Below are positions 50,774 to 60,907 of a stretch of DNA of 64,000 bases, in pieces. The position numbers were made by a program, and so were the translations under genes. Source of the DNA: Lactococcus garvieae (lineage in GTDB: Bacteria > Bacillota > Bacilli > Lactobacillales > Streptococcaceae); contig NZ_CP065691.1 of assembly GCF_016027715.1 (NCBI RefSeq), positions 1,087,954 to 1,151,953 of the forward strand, given 5' to 3'. The notes under the pieces were generated by a model, which worked only from the letters and a program-made list of their open reading frames with translations, was not told where the DNA came from and made no database searches. The first letter of the stretch is position 1. Each line of letters opens with the position of its first letter.

Positions 50774-50815
50774 TAAAACAGGCCTCACTTCATCCCGTAA
50801 GGCCTGTTTCAATAG
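50774..50815. terminator. Terminator hairpin
   Basis: AAACAGGCCT pairs with AGGCCTGTTT over about 13 bases, downstream of the 50846 gene. Confidence 0.8.
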
Positions 50816-50845
50816 CTTCTATCCTCAATGGAGCGTCTGTATCCT

Positions 50846-51332
50846 TTAAAGCCATTCCTGTTTCAGAACAAAAAATGACCCTCGGATATCTCCCGCTAGC
50901 TTTGAACGTTGACGGGCGAATTTAAATTTTCCTTCAAGTTCTTTAGGGACTTCCATTCCTGAAGCTAGTTTGAAACCTACAGCATGTTTAGGTTTTTTCC
51001 CTTCTTCTGCCGTTTTTTCATAGAGGACATTGATGACTAAGCCATCTTCAAAATAAAATTCTGGCCAGTAGAGTGTATCACTCTCATAAACTGCCACTTC
51101 TAAAATGGGGGCTGAAAAAACGAGATCGCGCTCTTCTTTCAATAATTTTTCAAGCCAAGCGACCTCTTTCTTTTTTTCTGATGCCGGGTAAGTGATATAC
51201 TCAAACTTATATTTATTCCAGAAATAGCGTGCTTCGTTCGCACGTAATCCTGCTAAGCTTTCTGCTACAGGCGAACTTTCTAAGCCTGTAGTCTCAACTT
51301 GTCCTTCTTTAAAATTAACTTTATATGCCATA
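50846..51332 (-). CDS. Hypothetical conserved-looking protein, 161 aa
   Basis: ATG at 51332 has GAGGG at good spacing and an extended -10 (TGCTATAAT) about 30 bases upstream. A longer in-frame extension to 51439 lacks these. The soluble protein has mixed alpha/beta character with several Trp/Tyr, including NEARYFWNKYKFEYI and DIRGSFFVLKQEWL. I do not recognise the family. Confidence 0.6.
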
Positions 51333-51630
51333 CTTGACCCTCGTTTCTTTTTCTCAATTATAGCACAACTCATGACACCACATTTAGTAATTACTCCTCC
51401 TTTAACGAAAACAATTATTTTTCGCTGAGGGCCTAACAAAACCTCATGGGGCTTAGTGTTTGACGCTTCACGATTTGGCCTGTTATGGACAATGTGTATT
51501 GTCTCAGATAAGTTTTGTTATCTAAAAACTTAAGAGCTAGATTTTTAGATGATGAACAGTTGGGTGGTTACGTCTGACGTCTATAAAAAATAAGTCCTGC
51601 CAAAAGCAGAACTTACTGTTGTTTATTATG
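51333..51630. other. Intergenic region with a possible transposase remnant
   Basis: The minus strand around 51540-51415 can be read as ...HIVHNRPNREASNTKPHEVL..., vaguely like the C-terminal end of IS30-type transposases. No inverted repeats or start are present. A terminator (AAGTTCTGC/GCAGGACTT with T run, 51588-51616) ends the downstream macB-like gene. Confidence 0.3.
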
Positions 51631-53616
51631 TTAATCCGCAGCTAAGGCTTCGATTGTGTTCAAACGTGCAGCACGCGCAGCTGGAGCGAGACTTGAAAGC
51701 AAAGCTATGATTATCGCAATAATCACTGCAAAGATAACATGGCCCGTAGTGATTTGAACGATATTACCACCCACTAAGCTATGAAGTGATTTGTTGATGA
51801 TAGCTTGACCGGCAAAAGCAAGGCCAATAGCAATCACAGCTGATGATAATCCAAGGATAACACTTTCAGCAGTGAACATACGTGATACATCTTTACGACG
51901 ACCACCAAGGGCACGAAGTACACCAATTTCTTTTGTACGTTCTGCTACTGACATGTAAGTTGTCACAACAATCATAAAGATTGAGACGATTAAACTAATA
52001 CCAGCAATGGCAGCTAAAACAGTGGAAACGATACCTGTGATATCGGTAATTGTGTCAAGCATACTACCGATATTTGTAGATGCAAACACAAGTTTATCAT
52101 TGTCTTTGAGATTATTGATTGCTTTAGTTACATCTTTGACCTTATCTGTGTCTGTAACTGTCACATAGGCCATATTTGGCAACGAATCGATGTTATTATC
52201 AGAAAGCATTGTTTTTAGGGCTTCTGTTGAAGTTAAAACCCCAACCATTGGCAAGTCTTGTAAGACACCAGAGATTTCCATATCTTGTGTGATAGTCACA
52301 GGTGCATTATTTTTGTCAATAGTTTGGAAGCTAACTTTCACAGTTTTACCAATGACTGCTTTCCAATCTTTAGCTTCAAATGCTTTTTGGTCAAACTTCT
52401 TCATGTCTGCTTCAGAAATAACAATTTGATTGCCTTTTGGCTCTGTCCCAGCATGTAAGGTTGATGTTTGAATCATTGGCGTCCAAGACATAATTGCTTG
52501 GCTACTTGTTGTCTGTCCACTGTAGTCCAGTGTCACAGCACCTGCTTTTGTTATTCCAGCATCTACTGTCTCTACATTATCCAAATCTTTCAATTTGTTG
52601 ATATTCTCATCTGTGATACCAAGCATTGTTTGTTGGGCCTTTGAATAGGCTTCTTCGTTATCTTTGCCTTGATTATTAGCAGGGTCCCTTTTAACAACTG
52701 AAATAATATTAGGATTGGCTAAACTTGTAACCTGATCATTCATATATTTGGTTGCCCCAGTACCTAGCCCAAGGAAGAAAATAACAGAGAATAAACCAAT
52801 GGCTGTACCAATAGCGATAAGAAGATTTATTTTCCACGTATTTGTAAAGTGCTTAAAGGCTGTTTTAATCACATCTCCATACGAAAGTGCTTTAGTCTTG
52901 AATGACTTAGCCTCATCAGGTACCGGATAAGCTGGTTTATCGCGTTCGTCACCAATGATTTGTCCATCCGCTAAACGAATCGTCCGTGTACCGTAGTCCG
53001 CCACTTCTTGTGAGTGTGTCACGACGATAACTGTTTTACCTGACTGAGCAATCTGACGCAAAAGTGCTAAGACTTCTTTGGTATTTTGTGAATCAAGTGC
53101 ACCTGTTGGCTCATCAGCAAGGATGACTTCAGGATCACTGGCCAAAGCACGTGCAATAGCCACCCTTTGTTTTTGGCCACCAGAAAGCTGGGCAGGTTTT
53201 TTCTTGCGATGCTCGTAGAGCCCAACTTGCTTGGTCAATTCTGTCGCACGTTCGATACGTTCTTTCTCAGATAAGCTCGTCATTTTTAAACTAATGAGAA
53301 TATTGTCCAGAACGCTCAGGTAGTTAATGAGATTGAAAGATTGGAAGATAAAACCGATAGTATCACGGCGGTACGCATCCATGTCTTTTTCCTTCTTCGC
53401 TTTTTGGGCCACGCCGTCAATAAGGACATCCCCATCATATTCACGGTCAAGTCCCCCGATGATATTCATCAATGTGGACTTACCACCACCTGATTCGCCA
53501 AGCAGACTGACAAAGTCACCCCGTTCAAACTCAAGATTAATTCCTTTAAGGACGGGAAATTCATCTTTGCCTAAAAAGTAGGATTTTCTAATATTTTTTA
53601 ATTCTAATACGGGCAT
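51631..53616 (-). CDS. MacB-like ABC transporter, ATPase fused to permease
   Basis: Residues 1-225 form an ABC ATPase: Walker [10 protein letters not shown], signature [15 protein letters not shown], Walker [14 protein letters not shown]. Residues about 265-661 form an FtsX/MacB-type permease with one N-terminal helix, a large extracellular domain (about 290-530) and three C-terminal helices with [16 protein letters not shown]. This type exports peptides, antibiotics or envelope compounds, or acts mechanically. It follows a MarR regulator gene in the same orientation, suggesting inducible export. Confidence 0.9.
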   Translation of the reverse strand: MPVLELKNIRKSYFLGKDEFPVLKGINLEFERGDFVSLLGESGGGKSTLMNIIGGLDREYDGDVLIDGVAQKAKKEKDMDAYRRDTIGFIFQSFNLINYLSVLDNILISLKMTSLSEKERIERATELTKQVGLYEHRKKKPAQLSGGQKQRVAIARALASDPEVILADEPTGALDSQNTKEVLALLRQIAQSGKTVIVVTHSQEVADYGTRTIRLADGQIIGDERDKPAYPVPDEAKSFKTKALSYGDVIKTAFKHFTNTWKINLLIAIGTAIGLFSVIFFLGLGTGATKYMNDQVTSLANPNIISVVKRDPANNQGKDNEEAYSKAQQTMLGITDENINKLKDLDNVETVDAGITKAGAVTLDYSGQTTSSQAIMSWTPMIQTSTLHAGTEPKGNQIVISEADMKKFDQKAFEAKDWKAVIGKTVKVSFQTIDKNNAPVTITQDMEISGVLQDLPMVGVLTSTEALKTMLSDNNIDSLPNMAYVTVTDTDKVKDVTKAINNLKDNDKLVFASTNIGSMLDTITDITGIVSTVLAAIAGISLIVSIFMIVVTTYMSVAERTKEIGVLRALGGRRKDVSRMFTAESVILGLSSAVIAIGLAFAGQAIINKSLHSLVGGNIVQITTGHVIFAVIIAIIIALLSSLAPAARAARLNTIEALAAD

Positions 53617-53702
53617 AAGTTCTTCTTTCTACAATAAAGATATATCTATTATACCTTAAATTTTACCAAAAAATTTAGGACCTTAGGCTGATTTGCTTTG
53701 CC

Positions 53703-54341
53703 TTAGAAATCATCCCAGTTTTCATCTTTTCTGCTACGTGGATTATGACCGAAGTTCCAAGGATTATGCGCATCTCTCATTTGACGGCGCATTTCTTTTC
53801 TCATTTTTTGTTCCATCTCTCGTCCCATATGGTGCATCATTCGTGGATCAAAGCCTCCAGGTCGCATACCACCAAAGTGGAAATCACAATCTTCGTGTGA
53901 AATATTGTTTTCTTCTAGTTTTTCTAAGATAGAAATTAACTGTGTTTGTTCTTCTTCAGTTAAAGTACCAAAGATACCTTCTGATAAATCATCTTGACTT
54001 TCTCGTCGTTCAATTTTGGCTTGTTTCCCCTCCTCTGTCAAGAAAACACGACTTACGCGTTTGTCATTTTCATCCGTGACCCGTTTTACTAAGCCTTTTT
54101 GCTCCAAAGTTTTTACTTGAGCTGTAACACTTGAAGGACGAATATCAAGAAGTTCTGCAATTTCTGCATTTGTGAGCCCATCTGCTTTCCACAGCTCTAC
54201 TAAAAGCCCTTGGGCACCTGTACGTGATTTTTTCTCACCGAGTTTATTTGACATTCTTTCCATATGCAAAGCCATGATAAGTTGAGGATTGCGCAATAAT
54301 TTTGAAAAGAGATGAAGTAATTTATTTGTTTCTGCTGACAT
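53703..54341 (-). CDS. MarR-family transcriptional regulator
   Basis: A 212-residue protein with a winged-helix DNA-binding domain (about 45-110, LTNAEIAELLDIRPSSVTAQVKTLEQKG, then a wing with DENDKRVSRVFLTEEG). The C-terminal extension is rich in Met, His, Arg and Gly (GGMRPGGFDPRMMHHMGRE), unusual for MarR and possibly metal- or redox-sensitive. It probably controls the adjacent exporter. Confidence 0.85.
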   Translation of the reverse strand: MSAETNKLLHLFSKLLRNPQLIMALHMERMSNKLGEKKSRTGAQGLLVELWKADGLTNAEIAELLDIRPSSVTAQVKTLEQKGLVKRVTDENDKRVSRVFLTEEGKQAKIERRESQDDLSEGIFGTLTEEEQTQLISILEKLEENNISHEDCDFHFGGMRPGGFDPRMMHHMGREMEQKMRKEMRRQMRDAHNPWNFGHNPRSRKDENWDDF

Positions 54342-54359
54342 AGTTGTTCTCCTTTAATT

Positions 54360-54407
54360 AGTTTATTATAACAATAAGCTAACAAAATATATTTTAATAT
54401 ATTTATT
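54360..54407 (-). promoter_or_regulatory. Promoter and operator of the MarR/exporter operon
   Basis: Extended -10 TGTTATAAT and, upstream, an inverted repeat AAATATATT-aa-AATATATTT (about 54386-54405), typical of MarR-type autoregulatory sites. Confidence 0.6.
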
Positions 54408-54437
54408 TCGTTTTGTCAATATAAAAACTAACGACTT

Positions 54438-56156
54438 TTAAAAGTCGTTAGTTCCTAAGTCCATTTGATACAGTTTTTGGAAGTCTTCATTATGTTGAAG
54501 AAGGTATTCTGGTTGGTCATCCAGTTTAATTTTTCCATTTTCAAAAAAGATGACACGATCCATGTGTTGAACACCAAGAAGATGGTGTGTGATAAAGATA
54601 ATGGTTTTATCTTTTAAGCGCTCGAAGAAAAGTCGTAATAGTTGATTTTCCGTAATCGGATCAAGCGAAACTGTGGGTTCATCAAGAATAACTAGCTCAA
54701 CATCAGATAATAAAATCCGGGCTAAAGCTAAACGTTGGCGTTCACCGCCTGAAAAACGCTGCCCTGCTTCATCAACAACTTCGTTGAGCTGGTTTGGAAG
54801 GGAAGCAACCATTTTCTTAAGTCCAACCAAGTCCAAGGCATTCCAGATTTCCTCATCACTTGCATCCAAACGAGCCAAACTAAGGTTAGAGCGGATACTT
54901 GCGTTAAAAATATATGGATTTTGATTGATGACACCAATTTTTTCTTCGACGTTATTAGCGTAGGCTGGCTCAACACCTGAAAGATCTATCCGCCCCGATT
55001 GGGCGATGAGATCACCCCGTATCAAACTCGCTAAGGTTGACTTTCCTACACCAGAACGTCCTAAAATAGCGACATGTTCTCCTTCTTTAATGTGAAGGCT
55101 TAAATCTTCAAAAATCACTTTATCTCCAAAAGCAAAGTTTAATTCAGAGATTTGTAAATCAGTAGCCAAAATCCTTTCTTGTCGTACATCTTCCTTAACA
55201 TCAGACAAGTCGTTGAGACGTTGTACAGAATCACCATAACGTTGTGTTTCAACAACCGCATCAGATAAAGGAGCAAACGCATCAAAAAGGGGAAACGCCG
55301 CCAAAGAAACAGCTGCAATATAGTTTGGAGCATCTCCTCCCTGCAAGCTAGTTCCTGACCATACGATTAGATAAACAACAAGTAAGGCAAATATAAGTTG
55401 CAAAACTAAATTACGCTTCCGTACATAGCTCAACATTTTTTCTTGTATTTGACGTGCTGCTTGCTCTGAAGCTTGATAGTCTCCTAAAAAATCATCCTTT
55501 CTGTCAGATAAAACCCAATCTTGCAGTCCTAAAATATCATCTGTCAGATTGGAAAAGAGTTGATTTCGATAGTTTTTTAAATCACGGTCATACTTAGCCG
55601 AGACCTTTAAGGATACATAGGGTAAAACAATCACCATAAGACCTAAGAAAAAGGCAATACCCAAGGCCAAGGCTATCGAGAAAACTCCAGACGCGATGAT
55701 CAGAGCCACAGATAAGCTACCGACAATCATTAACGGAAATATAGTACGTAAAAATAAGTCTTGAATATTGGCAATATCTTCATTCAGTAAGCCTAGTAAG
55801 TCACCCAATTTATAACGATCAGATAAGCCAATGGCGGATTTCTCCAATCTCAAATAAAGTTTTCGACGGAGGTTACTGGTAATACGTAAAATCCAGTTGT
55901 GTGAAGTTAAGCGCTCGATATAGCGGACAACTGGTCGTGAGATACCAAAAACACGCACCATCAGTACCGGAACATAAATTATCAAAATATTTTGGGGTTT
56001 CGTTGCTGATTTCGAAATCACATAGCCTGCTGAAAACATAAGCAAACCTGCACAAAACATCGTGATGGTACCAAGGATAATCGCTAAAATCATCCCCACA
56101 CGATATTTACGCAAAAAAGGTGTGATCCAATCATTATTGAAAAGAATCTTTTTCAT
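54438..56156 (-). CDS. cydC: ABC exporter subunit for cytochrome bd assembly (CydC type)
   Basis: A 572-residue half-transporter with six membrane helices (about 20-310), Walker A GRSGVGKST, signature FSGGERQRLALARIL and Walker B VELVILDEP. The N-terminal SRPVVRYIERLTSHNW motif is typical of E. coli-type CydC. In some Gram-positive annotations this second gene is named cydD. With its partner it exports thiols (glutathione/cysteine) needed for cytochrome bd maturation. It follows the CydD-type gene by 31 bases. Confidence 0.88.
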   Translation of the reverse strand: MKKILFNNDWITPFLRKYRVGMILAIILGTITMFCAGLLMFSAGYVISKSATKPQNILIIYVPVLMVRVFGISRPVVRYIERLTSHNWILRITSNLRRKLYLRLEKSAIGLSDRYKLGDLLGLLNEDIANIQDLFLRTIFPLMIVGSLSVALIIASGVFSIALALGIAFFLGLMVIVLPYVSLKVSAKYDRDLKNYRNQLFSNLTDDILGLQDWVLSDRKDDFLGDYQASEQAARQIQEKMLSYVRKRNLVLQLIFALLVVYLIVWSGTSLQGGDAPNYIAAVSLAAFPLFDAFAPLSDAVVETQRYGDSVQRLNDLSDVKEDVRQERILATDLQISELNFAFGDKVIFEDLSLHIKEGEHVAILGRSGVGKSTLASLIRGDLIAQSGRIDLSGVEPAYANNVEEKIGVINQNPYIFNASIRSNLSLARLDASDEEIWNALDLVGLKKMVASLPNQLNEVVDEAGQRFSGGERQRLALARILLSDVELVILDEPTVSLDPITENQLLRLFFERLKDKTIIFITHHLLGVQHMDRVIFFENGKIKLDDQPEYLLQHNEDFQKLYQMDLGTNDF

Positions 56157-56187
56157 TTTTTCTCCATTGCTTTTACAATTAAGTGGT

Positions 56188-57894
56188 CTAGCCTCTCATT
56201 TCTTGCAAGAGCTCTTGATAATAAGCATTTGTAGTCAAGAGTTCTTGGTGTGAGCCTATGGCTTCTAACTTGCCTTCATTTAAGACAAGTATCAAATCCA
56301 TCTGAGGCAACCAATGTAGTCGGTGAGTGGCTAAGAAGACTAACTTCTTCTCAAAGAGAGGCAGAATATTTTCTTTAATTTCCAATTCCGTTTCCACATC
56401 CAGATGAGCCGTTGGCTCGTCTAAGAAAAGTATATTTCTTTGGTGAGAGAGAAAGGCCCGTGTCAAAGCCACCCGCTGCATTTGCCCTCCAGACAATGTA
56501 CGTCCACCAGAACCGATATGTGCTGCTAAGCCTATGTCTTCTAGTAAATCTTTTAAGCCTGCTAAACTTGCAGCATGGATAATTTCCTCATCTGAAGCTT
56601 CGGGTTGATAAAAAGCAAGATTGTCTCGTAAAGTGCCCGCAAAAATATAAGTATTTTGAGGAATAAACTGTAAAGAATGACGGAATTTTTCGTCGTTAAG
56701 CGATGTCAACTGGTATTCATTAAGTTGTATCTCACCAGCACTGGGCATAAGAAATCCTGAAAGCATACTTAAAAGTGTTGATTTCCCTGAACCCGATGCA
56801 CCCACAATCGCTACCTTTTTAAAGCCTTGAATGTCAACATTAATATCTGAAACACCACGCCCTGTTTCAAATATTTTACTTAAATGGCTGAGTGTTAAAC
56901 GTGAGTTTTCATCCCATCTTATCACTTCAGGCAGCACATCAGTCAGATGTTCTTCAGTATTTAAGACTTCATTCACACTCACATAAGCATTTTTCCCATT
57001 CAAGGTCGCATGATAATCAGAGGCAAAATCACGTAAGGGCAAGAAATATTCTGGTGCTAATATCAAAGCAGCAAGGGCTGGAAACAAGAGGATGGAACCG
57101 TCCATCAACCTTAGTCCTAAAAAGAGGGCCACTGTGGCTACAGACAAGGTCGCAAAGAAATCCAAGGCAAAAGTAGACAAAATCGCAACACGCAACGTTG
57201 CCATGGTAGCTTTACGGAAACGTTCGGAAGTCTGAAAAATCGAGTTTGCATAGGTCTTTGAAAGTCCAAAATATTTGAGAGTAGAAATACCGCGGAGGGA
57301 GTCTAAAAAGTGATTTGACAAAATCTGAAATGTCTTATACTGCTTATCGGCTTGGCCTTGTGCGGCATATCCTAACAAAATCATAAAAATAATCGCAAAA
57401 GGAAAAGCGATAGCTAAAACAATGGCTGTCTGTAAATCTAAGAAAGCAATGGCTACAAGTAAGAGGATGGGGATAATCATCATATTCAAAACCTTTGACA
57501 AAACCAGTTTGATATATGTCTCCACCTCATCAATACCTGAAATAACGGTGGAGGTGAGGTTACCTGTTCCCATTTCTCGTGAGACCGCTGGGCCTAGATT
57601 AAAAGCCTTTGAAAGAATTTGACCACGTAAGTTTGAAGCGATACGGTAGGACACCCGATCCAGCATATACTGGCGTAAAAAGTTAACCACTTCACGCCCA
57701 AAAAAGCTCACAAAAAAGCCTATAATATACCACAAAACCTCTGTTAACTTTTGTCCTTGCCAAAGCCCTGTTATAGCTTGAGACAAGAACAATGCTTGCC
57801 CTAAAATACATAGCGCTTGAAGTAAGGCAAGACCTCCAAGGGCGGGAAGAATCTTACGTACTCCTGGGAGAGTAAATAGAGTTCTATCAATCAT
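56188..57894 (-). CDS. cydD: ABC exporter subunit for cytochrome bd assembly (CydD type)
   Basis: A 568-residue half-transporter with six membrane helices (about 15-300), Walker A GASGSGKST, signature LSGGQMQRVALTRAF and Walker B ILFLDEP. It resembles E. coli CydD; Gram-positive cyd operons often call the first gene cydC. It has its own extended -10 promoter (TGCTATAAT near 57937), separate from cydAB by a terminator. Confidence 0.88.
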   Translation of the reverse strand: MIDRTLFTLPGVRKILPALGGLALLQALCILGQALFLSQAITGLWQGQKLTEVLWYIIGFFVSFFGREVVNFLRQYMLDRVSYRIASNLRGQILSKAFNLGPAVSREMGTGNLTSTVISGIDEVETYIKLVLSKVLNMMIIPILLLVAIAFLDLQTAIVLAIAFPFAIIFMILLGYAAQGQADKQYKTFQILSNHFLDSLRGISTLKYFGLSKTYANSIFQTSERFRKATMATLRVAILSTFALDFFATLSVATVALFLGLRLMDGSILLFPALAALILAPEYFLPLRDFASDYHATLNGKNAYVSVNEVLNTEEHLTDVLPEVIRWDENSRLTLSHLSKIFETGRGVSDINVDIQGFKKVAIVGASGSGKSTLLSMLSGFLMPSAGEIQLNEYQLTSLNDEKFRHSLQFIPQNTYIFAGTLRDNLAFYQPEASDEEIIHAASLAGLKDLLEDIGLAAHIGSGGRTLSGGQMQRVALTRAFLSHQRNILFLDEPTAHLDVETELEIKENILPLFEKKLVFLATHRLHWLPQMDLILVLNEGKLEAIGSHQELLTTNAYYQELLQEMRG

Positions 57895-57995
57895 TTTTAA
57901 TTACCTATTCTTATTCATTTAATAACTTTTATTATAGCAAAATATGAGGTGCAAACCTTTGATACTGCTTATAAATTCATTCTTAGTTATATAAT

Positions 57996-58024
57996 AAAAA
58001 GCTCCTTATGAAGGAACTTTTCTT
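57996..58024 (-). terminator. Terminator after cydB
   Basis: AAAGTTCCTT pairs with AAGGAGCTTTT over CAT and is followed by T residues. It partly separates cydAB from the assembly transporter genes. Confidence 0.75.
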
Positions 58025-58028
58025 TCAA

Positions 58029-59024
58029 TTATTCGCTCACACGTTTTTTGAAAATATAGTAAGTCCATGCCATGTAAGCAAGCACAAATGGCAAGATTGC
58101 TATTGTGATTATTGACATAGTTGACAAAGTATAGTGTGTTGAACTTGCATCTTTTATCAAAATGCTGTAAGCAGGATTTTCTGCAATCATCACACGAGGG
58201 AACAGACCTTGGAAAAGTAAAGCAACCAATGCTAAGAATGTTAACCCAGATGACAAAAATGCGGACATCTCACGTTTCTTCGATACTGAAACATGAGCTA
58301 ACACAGTCAGAAGTACAATGACTGCCAACAACCCAATGGTCAAAACCGCATGCTTTTCAATAAAGTCAGTGTAGAGTGCAATCAAGACTGCAAAAGCAAC
58401 TTCTCCTGCATAAAGAATGAAGTAAAGCTTGTTAGCCCAATCATTTGCACGTTTACGCATGCTACCTTCTGTCTTTAAGGCAATGTAGTTCAATCCGTGT
58501 AGGAAACTCATCAAGGCGACTGCGACACCCCCTACGATAGACAGTGGGTTAACATAAGTTGTAAAGCTTGCGTAGATATCACCGCGCGCATCCATCGGGA
58601 CACCTTGGATCAAGCTGGTAAACATCAGACCAAATAAGAAAGGAATAGCAAAGCTTGTCACACCAAGTATAATTTCCCAGGCACGTTCTACTTTTTCTGT
58701 CTCACTGCGGTGACGGAACTCAAAAGTTACCCCGCGTAAGATCAAACAGGCTAAAATCAATAACAATATATTGTAATAGCCTGAGAAAAGAGAGGCATAC
58801 CAGTAAGGGAAGCTTGCAAACATTCCGCCACCAGCAGTCAAAAGCCAAACCTCATTCATATCCCAGAAGGGACCGATGGTAGCAATTGCTTGATTGACTT
58901 CACGCTTATTACGCGCCAAAGTTATCACACTCATCCCCACACCAAAGTCGAAACCTTCGAGGAAGAAAAATCCCCCAAAGAGCACTGCAATTAAGATAAA
59001 CCAAAATAATTGTAATCCACTCAT
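58029..59024 (-). CDS. cydB: Cytochrome bd ubiquinol/menaquinol oxidase subunit II
   Basis: A 331-residue protein with eight or nine membrane helices and the CydB N-terminal features GGFFFLEGFDFGVGM and PFWDMNEVWLL. Partner of CydA. Starts within the end of cydA (ATGA overlap). Lactococci use this oxidase for respiration when haem is supplied from outside. Confidence 0.95.
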   Translation of the reverse strand: MSGLQLFWFILIAVLFGGFFFLEGFDFGVGMSVITLARNKREVNQAIATIGPFWDMNEVWLLTAGGGMFASFPYWYASLFSGYYNILLLILACLILRGVTFEFRHRSETEKVERAWEIILGVTSFAIPFLFGLMFTSLIQGVPMDARGDIYASFTTYVNPLSIVGGVAVALMSFLHGLNYIALKTEGSMRKRANDWANKLYFILYAGEVAFAVLIALYTDFIEKHAVLTIGLLAVIVLLTVLAHVSVSKKREMSAFLSSGLTFLALVALLFQGLFPRVMIAENPAYSILIKDASSTHYTLSTMSIITIAILPFVLAYMAWTYYIFKKRVSE

Positions 59025-60481
59025 TTCAAAGCCTCCTCTTCTTGTTCTTGTCCTTCTTTAGATTCAGACTTTTCTTTTTTCTCTTTGAGATTGGCACTAC
59101 TAAAGGGATCCAAGTCAACATAAGCTGTTTCCGCTTTATGCGCACTTTCACGCATGACGCGACGGCTTAAAATAATCATGATTGTCCCTAAGACACAGAA
59201 GAGAATAAAATAAACGATATTTGAGAAGAGTAAGCTTCCGACTGAAACGTTCGGTGAAACAGAGTCTTTAATCGTAAACAAACCATAGACTGTCCACGGA
59301 TAACGCCCGAGCTCCGTTACCAGCCAACCTGAAGTAATAGCAACAAACGGCAAGAACATTGACCAGCCATACAGGCGCATCATACCCGGTTTTTCGTACA
59401 TCCATGGTTTCTTACGGCGTGTCCAGAAAAGTCCTAGTGCTGAGATAAGCATGAAGTACATACTTAATCCAGCCATGATACGGAAAGTATAGAAGAGTAC
59501 CGTAACGGGTGGGTAATAGTTTTGATGATCACCATATTTGGCCTGAAGCTCTTTATTAATGTCATTCATACCTTCTACTGCTCCAGAAGGGCGATGATAA
59601 GTCAGGATAGATAACAGATAAGGGATACGTACCCCAAAGAGGGATTTGTGGTCGGCTTCATTAAAGAAAGCAACCATGTCCCAAGCAGCGGGATCCTCTG
59701 TCTTCTCGTACACACCTTCTGTTGCTGAGAATTTCATAGGTTGTGTATTTCGGACTTCCAGCATTTGCTGATCTCCAGCAACAAAGTTACCCATGGCTCC
59801 TAATAAAGCCACCAAAAGACCTAAGCGTAAAGCTGGTTTGAAAAAATCTACTTCCCGTTTTTTCAAAATTTGAAAGGCTGAGATACCTGCAACAGCAAAA
59901 CCACCTGTCAAAAAGGCACCCGTGATAACATGGGTAAATTCTAAAGTCGTCTGTGGATTAGTCAATAATGAAGTAAAACTCGTTAAAGTTGCACGACCAT
60001 CAATAACTTCATAACCCACAGGATTTTGCATGAAACTGTTGGCTGCCAAGATCCAAAGTGATGAGAGCCAGGTTCCGACCATGACCAAGCCAAGTGCAGC
60101 TAAGTGCAATTTCTTGCCGAGTCGATCCCAACCAAATATCCATACACCTAAGAAAGTGGATTCCATGAAGAAAGCCAGCAGGGCCTCAACAGCCAATGGT
60201 GCACCAAAGATGTCTCCGACAAAACGGGAATAATCCGACCAGTTCATACCAAACTGGAATTCTTGAATGATCCCTGTTACGACACCTACAGCAAAAGATA
60301 ATAGCATGATTGTACCAAAGAATTTAGTACGTGTTTTCCATTTCTCATCGCCCGTTTTGACATACAATGCTTCCATGATAAAGGCCATCAATGTCAGCCC
60401 AATTGAGAGCGGGACAAAGAAAAAGTGGAAGATTGTGGTCATGCCAAACTGAAAACGTGCGAGAGTTTCAATTGTCAACAT
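59021..60481 (-). CDS. cydA: Cytochrome bd oxidase subunit I
   Basis: Contains the haem ligands: His in RFQFGMTTIFHFFFVPLSIG (haem b595), His in EFTHVITGAF (haem b558) and the Met ligand in the later helices. The GRYPWTVYG motif is present. The Q-loop is of the short form usual in Firmicutes. The ATG at 60481 with AGGAGG is the supported start; thirteen codons further upstream are unlikely to be translated. About 486 aa. Confidence 0.95.
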   Translation of the reverse strand: MLTIETLARFQFGMTTIFHFFFVPLSIGLTLMAFIMEALYVKTGDEKWKTRTKFFGTIMLLSFAVGVVTGIIQEFQFGMNWSDYSRFVGDIFGAPLAVEALLAFFMESTFLGVWIFGWDRLGKKLHLAALGLVMVGTWLSSLWILAANSFMQNPVGYEVIDGRATLTSFTSLLTNPQTTLEFTHVITGAFLTGGFAVAGISAFQILKKREVDFFKPALRLGLLVALLGAMGNFVAGDQQMLEVRNTQPMKFSATEGVYEKTEDPAAWDMVAFFNEADHKSLFGVRIPYLLSILTYHRPSGAVEGMNDINKELQAKYGDHQNYYPPVTVLFYTFRIMAGLSMYFMLISALGLFWTRRKKPWMYEKPGMMRLYGWSMFLPFVAITSGWLVTELGRYPWTVYGLFTIKDSVSPNVSVGSLLFSNIVYFILFCVLGTIMIILSRRVMRESAHKAETAYVDLDPFSSANLKEKKEKSESKEGQEQEEEALK

Positions 60482-60907
60482 AAAGCCTCCTATTGCTCGA
60501 AGAAAGGTAAAAATACACAATTTTCGAGACTAACAAAAATTAATTACATCTCATTGTAACACTATGAAAGCAGACCGAAAAGAAATTTGTTTATAAATTT
60601 AAGATTCAAATATTTTTCGGCTTTATCACTTACTTTAGTGCTTAAATACAGGTGATTAGGGCTTTTAAAATATTTATTGCATATATTACAAAACCTATTT
60701 GTATCCTTAATTCTGTGCAAGAAATATCCTGAAATTAAAATAATTCTCACTTTTACAAACAGAGTAAATTACAAGGCTCGCACTTAATTTTAAGGCTCTG
60801 TAAATTTGCTTAAATACTTTAGTTACGTTATAATTTATGAGAATGATATATGTGTAATTTTAATTAGAATATTATACTAAACTGTAACAATAAAGGGAGG
60901 TAAATCG
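60482..60907. other. Divergent regulatory region between cydA and the glycosyltransferase gene
   Basis: Plus-strand signals for the glycosyltransferase include GTTATAATT near 60828 and the start-proximal GGGAGG. On the minus strand, TTACA-ATGAGA-TGTAA lies about 70 bases upstream of cydA. I see no clear Rex or CcpA site. A 62-codon frame on the minus strand (60562-60750) has no ribosome binding site and I do not call it. Confidence 0.4.

Noticed and set aside
51415-51540. IS30-type transposase remnant
   Set aside because: Similarity is limited to a few residues, and no start, catalytic residues or terminal repeats are present; kept only as a note in the intergenic entry.
60562-60750. Minus-strand 62-codon frame with a CNIC motif
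   Set aside because: GTG start without ribosome binding site in an AT-rich promoter region; no family resemblance.
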